Source of the DNA: Lentimonas sp002292345
GTDB taxonomy: Bacteria > Verrucomicrobiota > Verrucomicrobiia > Opitutales > Coraliomargaritaceae
Length of the DNA stretch: 13,986 bases
Direction of reading: 5' to 3'
Assembly (NCBI GenBank): GCA_964187655.1
Contig: CAXLMP010000111.1
Location: forward strand, 1 to 13,986
Below, piece by piece: positions 6,910 to 13,986 of the stretch. A program made the position numbers and the translations under genes. The notes beneath the pieces are model-generated. The model had not been told where the DNA came from and did no database searches. It worked only from the letters and a program-made list of their open reading frames with translations. The first letter of the stretch is position 1, and the number at the start of each line of letters is the position of its first letter.

Positions 6910-8772
6910 ATGAAAAAGTTATTGCTGATGGGATTGTTGGCGGCCGGCAGCTGTTTTGCGGACCGTCCTGAAAACCCGAATGTGATTCTGCTGCTGGCGG
7001 ATGATCTCGGTTGGCAGGATTTAAAATGCTACGATATCGATGCGCCGAGCCCATATGAGACCCCGCATATTGATGCGTTTGCAAAAAAAGGGGTCCAGTT
7101 TTGGCAGGCGTACTCGCCGGCACCGACCTGTGCGCCGTCGCGCGCCGCGATTTTGAGCGGTACTCATCCGGCGCGCGCGCAGATGACGCATGTCTCTGGA
7201 GGCTATCCGCCGCGCCCGCATCACAAAACCGGCTGGAATATGATGGCGCCGTGGTACTCGGCGCGGATGCCCGGCGAAACAGTTACGATTGCCGAGGCGC
7301 TGAAAGCGCACGGCTACACCACCGGCCACAGCGGAAAGTGGCATGTGGCGATGGGCCACCATAGCGGTTATCCGCAGCCGGAGGATCAGGGCTTTGACTA
7401 CACGCGCCACAGCCGCGGCGCCCACTCCGGTTTGAAGAACCGCCTGACCGGCTTCGCCACCCGCGATCCGAAGGACCCGTATCGTCTGGACGACAACGGC
7501 TTCCCGTTCGACCAGACCACGGAGGATGCGATGACGTTTCTTCAGGGCAACAAGGATAAGCCGTTCTTCCTCTATTTCGCCACCTGGCTGGTGCATGCGC
7601 CGATCATGACTCGCAGCGAACAACTGCTGAACAAATATTGCGATAAGCTGGGGGTCGAACTGACCGAAGCGCATCGAAACTATTGGAAACAGGAAGGGCA
7701 GACCAACCCGTTCTACTGCGCGATGATCGAGCAGTTTGACACTTATTGCGGACGGCTGTTCCGCTACCTCGAGAACACCGATGACCCGCGCTGGCCGGGC
7801 CATAAGCTGATTGAAAATACCTATGTCATCTTCACCTCAGACAATGGCGGCATGGAGGGCGACCGGAACGCGATCTACACCGACAACTATCCGCTGGATC
7901 AGGGCAAGATCTCGATTATGGAAGGCGGGACGCGCGTACCGCTGATTATTGCTGGCCCGGGCATCCCGCAGGGCGTGCAGTCGGATGTGATGGTGAACGG
8001 GCTAGATTTCTATCCAACCATTCTGTCGCTGACCGGCACGGCGAAGCCGGCTGGAAAACAGTTTGACGGCTGCGATATTTCAACGCTTCTGACGCAGAAC
8101 CCGGCCGACGCGTCGCTGATCCGTCACGCCGACGGCGCGGTGCGCGACACCATGATCTGGCATTTCCCGAATTCGAAGTTCGAGAGCTCCATCCGCATCG
8201 GCGATTTCAAGCTGGTCCGTAATTACAATACCAAACCCGAACTCGAACTCTACCGCCTTTACCGGACCACGGACGGGAAACAGGTGCGGGGCGATATCGA
8301 AGAGGCCAAAAATCTGGTGGCCGCCATGCCCGAAAAGGTGGCGGCGATGAATGCAACGCTGACAGATTACCTGACTGAAATGGACGCCAGCTATCCCTAC
8401 TGGAATCCGCACTGTCCACGCAACCCGAAGCGTGAGCTGGTTCCTGCGGTGACTGGCGAGTCGCTTCGGGGCGGCACGGCTCTGTTCACCTTCAAGGAGA
8501 ATGGGGCGAAGGTCGTGCGCGCCGATCTGCTCTACACTCCGAACGGCGGGGATCGTTTCGAGGAGTGGTTCCGCGCACCGGCAAGCATTCTGCCCGGTGG
8601 CAAGGTTTCGGCAGAGCTGCCTAAAGATGCCACGCACTATCTGATCAACCTTGTCGACGAAAACCAATTTCTGGTCAGCTATCCGGAGATGGATTCGAAG
8701 GTGGGACGGCAGTATTCAACCATCGCTCTGCCGGCTTCAAAGAAGAATGTCAGAGGGGAACCAAAGAAATGA
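6910..8772 (+). CDS. Secreted S1-family sulfatase 5 with C-terminal beta-type domain
   Basis: The start at 6910 gives a 620-residue protein whose first 17 residues (MKKLLLMG...SCFA|D) form a compact signal peptide. The core shows D31-D32 in 'LLADDLGWQD', canonical formylglycine motif C74-A-P-S-R78, K143 and H145 in 'SGKWHVAMG', H229 in 'LVHAPI', D311-N312 in 'TSDNGG' and K333 before 'ISIMEGGTRVP'. The sulfatase core ends near residue 490. Residues about 508-595 form an extra strand-rich domain ('ADLLYTPNGG', 'EEWFRAPA', 'HYLINLVDENQFLVSYPE') that recurs in sulfatase 6. The protein closes with a basic tail. Its stop overlaps the start of sulfatase 6 by 4 bp, so the two are translationally coupled. 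The active-site set is complete, so I expect an active enzyme; the sugar target is unknown. GC is visibly higher than in genes 1-4. Confidence 0.95.
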   Translation: MKKLLLMGLLAAGSCFADRPENPNVILLLADDLGWQDLKCYDIDAPSPYETPHIDAFAKKGVQFWQAYSPAPTCAPSRAAILSGTHPARAQMTHVSGGYPPRPHHKTGWNMMAPWYSARMPGETVTIAEALKAHGYTTGHSGKWHVAMGHHSGYPQPEDQGFDYTRHSRGAHSGLKNRLTGFATRDPKDPYRLDDNGFPFDQTTEDAMTFLQGNKDKPFFLYFATWLVHAPIMTRSEQLLNKYCDKLGVELTEAHRNYWKQEGQTNPFYCAMIEQFDTYCGRLFRYLENTDDPRWPGHKLIENTYVIFTSDNGGMEGDRNAIYTDNYPLDQGKISIMEGGTRVPLIIAGPGIPQGVQSDVMVNGLDFYPTILSLTGTAKPAGKQFDGCDISTLLTQNPADASLIRHADGAVRDTMIWHFPNSKFESSIRIGDFKLVRNYNTKPELELYRLYRTTDGKQVRGDIEEAKNLVAAMPEKVAAMNATLTDYLTEMDASYPYWNPHCPRNPKRELVPAVTGESLRGGTALFTFKENGAKVVRADLLYTPNGGDRFEEWFRAPASILPGGKVSAELPKDATHYLINLVDENQFLVSYPEMDSKVGRQYSTIALPASKKNVRGEPKK

Positions 8773-11048
8773 ATATACAAAATAAAAAATGGACGGTTGC
8801 ACTGTTGTGCGGCTTCGCGGCTGGTGCCTCAATGGCTTTTTCAGCGCAGTCCGACACCCTGGTTTCGAAACCGAAACCGAACATTGTTCACATTCTGACG
8901 GACGATCTGGGGTGGCAGGATATCGCCTGTTACTACCGTGCGATTCAGGGCGAGGAGTCGGTCTATGAAACGCCGCACATGGACCGTCTGGCTGCGAAGG
9001 GTCGGCGTTTCATGCAGGCCTATTCTGCGGCTCCGACCTGCGCGCCGTCGCGCGCGGCCTACATGGCGGGGCAGTATACGCCGCATACCGGAGTGCTTTC
9101 TGTGCTGGGGGGTCGGCTGGCGCGGCCCTATAATGCAAGGCACGCCTACATTGATCCGTTCTATTCGTGTCGCCTGAATATCGATACCCCGATTATTGCC
9201 GATGTCCTGAAGGAGGCCGGCTACACGACGGCGCACATTAGTAAGTGGCATGTAGGCGGACGCTCTGAGAGCTACCCGGGACCGCTGGACTACGGCTTCG
9301 ATTTCAGCTGGGACTGGCGGAATATGTATTACAACGATCCGGAACTCTATGATCCGTCCGACAAAAAGACGGCGAATACGAATGGGGTCTATAGCCCGAT
9401 GTCCCCTGACCGGATCACCGGATTTGCTGCCAGCTACGATCCGCGTGATTCCTATACGCTGGATCCGAACGACGATGACCGCCCGTTTGATGCGGTGGTC
9501 GATATTTCCGTCCGCTGGATGGACAAGGTGAGGGGAGCAGGCAAGCCGTTCTTCATGAACTTCTGCACGAAGTTTGTGCACGGCCCGTTCAGCACCCGCG
9601 ACCGCAAGCGCCTAGAGCATTACTGCAAAAAGATGGGTGTCCCGTTCCCGACCGATCCCGGACGGATTGCCAACATGGATCCTGGTTTTAGGAATCCGTA
9701 TTATGCCGCGATGCTCGACACGCTCGACTGGCAGGTCGGCAAGATTATGACCTTTCTGGAAACCACCGACGATCCGCGTAATCTTGGCCATAAGCTGATC
9801 GACAACACCTACATCATGGTCAGTTCTGACAACGGCGGACTGGAAAAGGCACCGATCGCACGGGGCAGAGACCGGGGGCGGCCCGAGCGGATGACCGACA
9901 ACACGCCGCTGAATGGCGGTAAACACAAAACCTTTGAAGGCGGCATCCGTATTCCATTTATCATTGCAGGGCCGGGAATTGAACAGGGCAGTGTCTGCGA
10001 GACGCCGATCCATCTGATTGACCTGTTCCCGACCTACATGGCGATGGCCGGAGTCGAAACCAAAACCGATCTGGATCTCGACGGCTGCAACGTGCTGCCG
10101 GTCTTTCTCGGCCAGGAGTCCGATGTGACGTTTACCGACGGAACCGTGCGCGATACGCTGTTCTGGCACCAACCGAGCGCGACGACCTCTTCGAGCATCA
10201 TCCGCAAAGGCGGCTGGAAACTGCGGCTGAACTATGCGCCGGAGCTAAACGGACTGCCACCGATGATGCTCTACAAGCTCTACAACGACGACGGATCGGT
10301 CTGCGATCTGGGCGAGGCCAGCAACCTGGCGGAGTCGCATCCAGAAAAAACGAATGCACTACTCGCCGAGCTGCAGGAGTGGCTGGCCAAATATGATGCG
10401 GCGATGCCGTATAAAAATGCCCAGCAAGTCGGCGGTGCTCGGCTGCCCGGCGCCGACCGGGTGCCGACCGTGCTTGAACGGCAGAGTGCAGGGAATCGCC
10501 TGAAAGTGCTCGTCGAAACCGGCGCCGACAAATCGAAGGTGGTCGAGGCCAAGCTGATCTACACCACTAACGGCAGCAAGCTGCTCTTGGATGGAGGCAG
10601 GGCGAAGGAGGAGTGGTTCGAGGCTCCGGCTGAAATCAGCGGGGGAACCGCGACCGCAATCGCGCCGCCGGGCATGACCCACGGGGTCTTCTATCTGCGC
10701 GATGAAAACGGGTTTCTGATCACCTCCGAGCCGCTTCCCTCTATTGCCGGGCCGGGATCAGACAAAAGCGCTGGAAGCACCCTGATTGAGGACGGCTACG
10801 CCTTCCGCTCCGGACTGCTTTCGCTGATCGATCTTGCCGTTTCGGCCAAGGAGAATGCGCACAAAGCAGGGCTGAACACGGCGCGTTTGAATCAAGCAAT
10901 TCAATCGGCCAAAGCGGTCGCCAAGACACCTGTGGAAGAACAATCGTATGTTCTGTCGCTGCGCGCGCTGCGCAAAGCCATCAAGTCGCTCGACGTGCCG
11001 GAAGCGAAGCTGCCAGTTCTGAACCAGTTCGTAACGGAAAAGTGGTAG
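8769..11048 (+). CDS. Secreted S1-family sulfatase 6, multidomain, paralogue of sulfatase 5
   Basis: At 759 residues this is the longest sulfatase here. A signal peptide covers about residues 1-26. The core has D45-D46 in 'LTDDLGWQD', C91-A-P-S-R95, K159 and H161 in 'SKWHVGG', H271 in 'FVHGPF', D354-N355 in 'SSDNGG' and K385 before 'FEGGIRIP'. It parallels sulfatase 5 throughout, for example 'SAAPTCAPSRAA' against 'SPAPTCAPSRAA' and 'LGHKLIDNTY' against 'PGHKLIENTY'. Residues about 565-660 match the strand-rich extra domain of sulfatase 5 ('AKLIYTTNGS', 'EEWFEAPA', 'YLRDENGFLITSEP'). Residues about 671-750 add a helical module with repeated Ala, Leu and Lys, loosely like FIVAR-type helical domains, which may bind glycan or hold the enzyme at the surface. 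GAGGGG (8753-8758) precedes the ATG. The ATGA overlap with sulfatase 5 and the terminator just downstream make it the last gene of its transcript. Confidence 0.95.
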   Translation: MNIQNKKWTVALLCGFAAGASMAFSAQSDTLVSKPKPNIVHILTDDLGWQDIACYYRAIQGEESVYETPHMDRLAAKGRRFMQAYSAAPTCAPSRAAYMAGQYTPHTGVLSVLGGRLARPYNARHAYIDPFYSCRLNIDTPIIADVLKEAGYTTAHISKWHVGGRSESYPGPLDYGFDFSWDWRNMYYNDPELYDPSDKKTANTNGVYSPMSPDRITGFAASYDPRDSYTLDPNDDDRPFDAVVDISVRWMDKVRGAGKPFFMNFCTKFVHGPFSTRDRKRLEHYCKKMGVPFPTDPGRIANMDPGFRNPYYAAMLDTLDWQVGKIMTFLETTDDPRNLGHKLIDNTYIMVSSDNGGLEKAPIARGRDRGRPERMTDNTPLNGGKHKTFEGGIRIPFIIAGPGIEQGSVCETPIHLIDLFPTYMAMAGVETKTDLDLDGCNVLPVFLGQESDVTFTDGTVRDTLFWHQPSATTSSSIIRKGGWKLRLNYAPELNGLPPMMLYKLYNDDGSVCDLGEASNLAESHPEKTNALLAELQEWLAKYDAAMPYKNAQQVGGARLPGADRVPTVLERQSAGNRLKVLVETGADKSKVVEAKLIYTTNGSKLLLDGGRAKEEWFEAPAEISGGTATAIAPPGMTHGVFYLRDENGFLITSEPLPSIAGPGSDKSAGSTLIEDGYAFRSGLLSLIDLAVSAKENAHKAGLNTARLNQAIQSAKAVAKTPVEEQSYVLSLRALRKAIKSLDVPEAKLPVLNQFVTEKW

Positions 11049-11060
11049 TCAATTTTTTTC

Positions 11061-11093
11061 AAAGGGCTGAGCGATTCCTGCTTCGCCCTTTTT
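11061..11093 (+). terminator. Rho-independent terminator after sulfatase 6
   Basis: AAAGGGC (11061-11067) pairs with GCCCTTT (11085-11091). Inside it a further AGC/GCT pairing closes a loop of about 7 bases, and five T residues (11089-11093) follow the GC-rich part of the stem. It begins 12 bp after the stop of sulfatase 6. A T run upstream (11053-11059) could let it work in the opposite direction too. It separates the sulfatase transcript from the glycosidase gene. Confidence 0.75.
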
Positions 11094-11158
11094 GATTCGA
11101 ATAACAAAACAGGATTCTGGAATTTGACAGTTCACAAATAGAAATAAGGAAAATCGTA

Positions 11159-13986
11159 ATGAAGAAGAAATATTTAATAAGGACGGTTACGGTGGCATTG
11201 CTTTTGATGTTGTCTAATCTGACAGCGACCGCCACCGAAAGCGCATTCAGTATGCCGGATGCTTTGGATGCAGGCTTTGTGGAGCCAGCCATGGAATACG
11301 GCCCGCGCACCTGGTGGCACTGGATCAATGAGCGCGTCAGCAAGGACGGAATCACCAAAGACCTCGAGGCCATGAAGACGATGGGCTACAAGGGCGTGCA
11401 CATGGTCAATCTGCCTTCGATTCAGGTCGCCGGAACCATCGGGGATGATATCGTCGGCAGCGAGATCTGGTATGAGAAGGTCGGCTTTGCTGTCAGGGAG
11501 TGCGAACGGCTCGGAATGGAGTTCAGTTTCGGCAGCTGCCCGGGCTGGGTCGCCGGCGGCCCGTGGGTTTCTCCGGCGCAGTCGATGCAGGACATTTACT
11601 GGCGTCACACATTTGTGACGGGGCCGACCCGGAGCCCCATTCAGCTGCCGCAGCCGAATAAGACCCGCGGGTTTTACCGCGATGTCGCAGTGGTTGCCTA
11701 TCCCTCCCTGCCGGGTGAGGCCGAGCCGCTGTCGTCTCTGGTTAAACGTGTCCGCTCGGATGATTTTCCGGAGATCGACTGGTCTGCGGCAATGGATGGC
11801 GACGGCGAAAGCTACGTCGAGCTTCCGGGCGCAACGCGCGGGGGCTCACGTTCGGTGGTCTTCGAGTTCGCCGAACCTCAGACGGTCCGTTCGCTGGATG
11901 TCGAAATGCACGAAAACAGCGAGAATCGCACCTTTAATAAAATCTACGGCAGTGATGACGGCAAGAACTGGCGTTATTTAGCGAATTTCCGCCGCTGGAT
12001 GAAGCATTTTGATCCCCGCCGTGAAGCGCTCGTCCAGGGGTTTGCTGACGCGACCGTGAGATTTGTTAAGCTCGAGTTCCCGGCTGCGACTCCCAAACCG
12101 GAGGTGCCGATGAAGCTCTATGAGCTGAATTTCACCTCCGCCCGTCTGGCCAATATCTACACCAAGTCGGCCCGGATGCGCACATACCCGACTATTTCCA
12201 ATCCGTCCACTCAGAACGTTCCCGCCGATCAGCTGATCGCGGTGGATCAGATTCTTGATCTTTCGGCTTATCTGCAGCCGGACGGCACGTTGGACTACGA
12301 GCTACCCGCAGGGAAGTGGACGATCCTGCGATTTGGTCATACGACCAACGGCAACTTGATTCATCCGGCCTCCGAGCGTGCGGAAGGCCTGGAGGTGGAT
12401 AAGTTCAGCAGGGAGGCCCTATATCATCATCTGGACAACGGGGTGACCAAAGAAATCCTGGAGCGTATGGGCGAGCTGACCGGAAAAACAGTGGTCGAGA
12501 TGAATATCGACAGTTGGGAGGCCAACTGCCAGACTTGGACTGCGAAATTTCCCGAGGAGTTTGAAGTGCGGCGCGGCTATGACATGACCAAATGGCTGAT
12601 TGCTCTCACGGGTCGGCTTGTCGGGAGCGTAGATGAAACCGAGCGCTTTCTCTGGGACTACCGCCGCACGATCGGTGATCTGCTGGCGGATAATTTTTAC
12701 GGCGCCTTTGCCGACTACGTGCATGAATGGGGGGTTAAGCTTTCTGCCGAGGCGCCCGGTATCGGTATTCCGATCCATGGCGACTATATTCAGATGCAGG
12801 GCAAGATGGATATTCCGCAGGGCGAATTCTGGCTCGGCGGCGAGCCGAACAAAAAATTTCCGCAGTGGCCCGGCGGGCAGGACAATACCAAAGAGGCGGC
12901 TGTGGCCGGCCACGTGTATGGTAAAAACGTGATCGCCTGCGAGGCATTTACCTCATTTGCCCATCACGACGGCTTCACGCAGTACCCGCACATTCTCAAG
13001 CCGGTCGGTGACCGTCAGTTCTGTAAGGGGATGAACGAGATCGTCTTCCACCGCTATGTGCATCAGCCGGACGAGAAGGTGCCCGGGATGGGCTTAGGCC
13101 AGTTCGGTCTCAACCTGGAACGCACCACCACCTGGTGGGAGCCGGGTCGGGCGTGGATCACCTACCTGCGCCGCTGCCAGTACATGCTGCGCCAGGGCCG
13201 CTTCTTCGCGGATGCCTGCTACTACTACGGTCAGGATGTGCCCGGCAGTGCGTGGTTCTTTTCTCTGGCTGGAAATCTTGATGAACGCAAAAAGATGCTG
13301 CCGGTTTTGCCGAAGGGCTATGACTACGACGTGTGTGACCATACCACCTTTAGTACAATGTTTGTTGAAGACGGATTCGTCGGCTTGCCGAGCGGCATGC
13401 GCTATCAATATCTCGTACTGCCGGATCATGCGCGCTACACCCCGGATGCGCTGGAAAAAGTGGCGGAGCTGGTGAAGGCCGGCGCGACCGTGATCGGTCG
13501 CAAACCGTCGCGTTCCCCGTCGCTCGCCGGGTTCGCGGATTCCGATGCACAGATTGAGCAGATGGCCGCTGAGCTGTGGCCTAAAGGAAAAGGCGAACGC
13601 CGCGTCGGCAAGGGGCGTGTGATCGCCGGCAAATCGTTTGAAGCAATTCTGGCCGAAGACAAGCTGGGCGCGGACTTCAGCTCCGGCGACGACAACGTCA
13701 GCTACATCCACCGCAAACTGAAAGACGGCGAGTCCTACTTTGTCGCCTATCAGGAAGACCAGGCGAAAGACCTTTCGCTCAGCTTCCGCGTTACCGGTAT
13801 GGTTCCGGAAATCTGGAATCCGGTCACCGGCGAAAAAGTTGTTGTCGCCAACTACACCGATGACGGAACGATTACGACGCTTTCGATCAAAATGGATCCG
13901 TTCGGCTCGCGCTTCGTCGTGTTCCGCTCGGGCGATACGAAAAACGCGGTCGCCAAGCTGACCCAGGACGGGCAGCCGGTACTTTT
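11159..13986 (+). CDS. Secreted GH106-like alpha-L-rhamnosidase (3' end outside window)
   Basis: The frame is open from ATG 11159 to the window end, giving 942 residues without a stop. TAAGGA (11145-11150) lies 8 bases before the ATG, and residues 1 to about 26 are a signal peptide. Just after it comes 'GPRTWWHWINERVSKDG', then 'MGYKGVHMVNLP' and 'FGSCPGWVAGGPWVSP'. This order is the hallmark of the GH106 (Glyco_hydro_106) N-terminal barrel, whose characterised members release alpha-L-rhamnose with inversion and depend on calcium. E454 in 'NIDSWEANCQTWT' and E595 in 'IACEAFTSFAHHD' are the likely catalytic or metal-linked glutamates by position. Residues about 212-311 are a discoidin-like beta domain ('GSDDGKNWRYLANF'). 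The C-terminal part has the usual 'YFVAYQ', 'FRVTGMVPEIWNPVTGE' and 'PFGSRFVVF' strands. Probably only a short piece is missing. Enzymes of this fold can act on related sugars, so rhamnose is likely rather than proven. Confidence 0.9.
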   Translation, partial: MKKKYLIRTVTVALLLMLSNLTATATESAFSMPDALDAGFVEPAMEYGPRTWWHWINERVSKDGITKDLEAMKTMGYKGVHMVNLPSIQVAGTIGDDIVGSEIWYEKVGFAVRECERLGMEFSFGSCPGWVAGGPWVSPAQSMQDIYWRHTFVTGPTRSPIQLPQPNKTRGFYRDVAVVAYPSLPGEAEPLSSLVKRVRSDDFPEIDWSAAMDGDGESYVELPGATRGGSRSVVFEFAEPQTVRSLDVEMHENSENRTFNKIYGSDDGKNWRYLANFRRWMKHFDPRREALVQGFADATVRFVKLEFPAATPKPEVPMKLYELNFTSARLANIYTKSARMRTYPTISNPSTQNVPADQLIAVDQILDLSAYLQPDGTLDYELPAGKWTILRFGHTTNGNLIHPASERAEGLEVDKFSREALYHHLDNGVTKEILERMGELTGKTVVEMNIDSWEANCQTWTAKFPEEFEVRRGYDMTKWLIALTGRLVGSVDETERFLWDYRRTIGDLLADNFYGAFADYVHEWGVKLSAEAPGIGIPIHGDYIQMQGKMDIPQGEFWLGGEPNKKFPQWPGGQDNTKEAAVAGHVYGKNVIACEAFTSFAHHDGFTQYPHILKPVGDRQFCKGMNEIVFHRYVHQPDEKVPGMGLGQFGLNLERTTTWWEPGRAWITYLRRCQYMLRQGRFFADACYYYGQDVPGSAWFFSLAGNLDERKKMLPVLPKGYDYDVCDHTTFSTMFVEDGFVGLPSGMRYQYLVLPDHARYTPDALEKVAELVKAGATVIGRKPSRSPSLAGFADSDAQIEQMAAELWPKGKGERRVGKGRVIAGKSFEAILAEDKLGADFSSGDDNVSYIHRKLKDGESYFVAYQEDQAKDLSLSFRVTGMVPEIWNPVTGEKVVVANYTDDGTITTLSIKMDPFGSRFVVFRSGDTKNAVAKLTQDGQPVL

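Noticed and set aside
7021..7803. Long minus-strand open frame (260 codons) opposite sulfatase 5
   Set aside because: It lies antisense to a clear sulfatase in GC-rich DNA, where such frames arise from codon bias. Its translation is Arg/Val-rich with no recognisable domain.
8841..9581. Minus-strand open frame (246 codons) opposite sulfatase 6
   Set aside because: It is a shadow of the sulfatase coding frame with an Arg/Ile-rich, low-sense translation.
11124..11129. Perfect TTGACA as a -35 box for the GH106-like gene
   Set aside because: No acceptable -10 hexamer sits 16-18 bases downstream, where the ribosome binding site lies instead. A promoter in 11094-11145 is likely but not pinned down.

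Overview
This is a carbohydrate-sulfatase and glycosidase cluster, with every gene on the + strand. Six complete family S1 (formylglycine-type) sulfatases lie in a row, each with its own N-terminal export signal. They are followed by an exported GH106-type (alpha-L-rhamnosidase-like) glycoside hydrolase that runs off the right edge. The last 38 codons of another, unidentified gene enter at the left edge. Dense arrays of secreted S1 sulfatases with wide sequence variety, coding DNA of moderate to high GC, and no SusC/SusD pair in view fit the PVC superphylum. A marine Kiritimatiellota (Pontiella-like), Lentisphaerota, Verrucomicrobiota or Planctomycetota member is plausible. This assignment is an inference from gene content; there is no rRNA or other taxonomic marker.

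Layout. 1-117: 3' end of an upstream gene with a Lys/Arg-rich tail. 156-1595: sulfatase 1, with the non-standard motif CTSSR. 1596-1914: a 319-bp gap with several inverted repeats, the largest gap in the window and a likely regulatory break. 1915-3339: sulfatase 2 (CMASR). 3340-3466: a short gap holding a tiny leader-like ORF. 3467-5356: sulfatase 3 (CAPTR, heparan-N-sulfatase-like, with an N-terminal extension and a HEAT-like tail). 5444-6862: sulfatase 4 (CSASR, arylsulfatase A/GALNS-like). 6910-8772 and 8769-11048: sulfatases 5 and 6 (both CAPSR), tightly packed paralogues that share an extra C-terminal beta-type domain. 11061-11093: a hairpin terminator. 11159-13986: the GH106-like enzyme, incomplete at its 3' end.

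How the genes may work together. The six enzymes have five different active-site motifs and clearly different lengths and tails, so they probably remove sulfates at different positions or from different sugars of one polysaccharide. The GH106-like enzyme would then cleave exposed, probably terminal, alpha-L-rhamnose. A sulfated rhamnose-containing glycan of the ulvan or rhamnan-sulfate type is the simplest guess, but the substrate is not proved by sequence. All six use Cys as the formylglycine precursor, and no maturase (FGE or anSME), transporter or regulator lies in the window.

Transcription. Sulfatases 4-6 are tightly spaced and look like one operon ending at the terminator. The GH106-like gene has its own ribosome binding site and probably its own promoter. 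Genes 5-7 look richer in GC than genes 1-4, which suggests the cluster was assembled from more than one source. I found no RNA genes, insertion sequences, CRISPR arrays or attachment sites.
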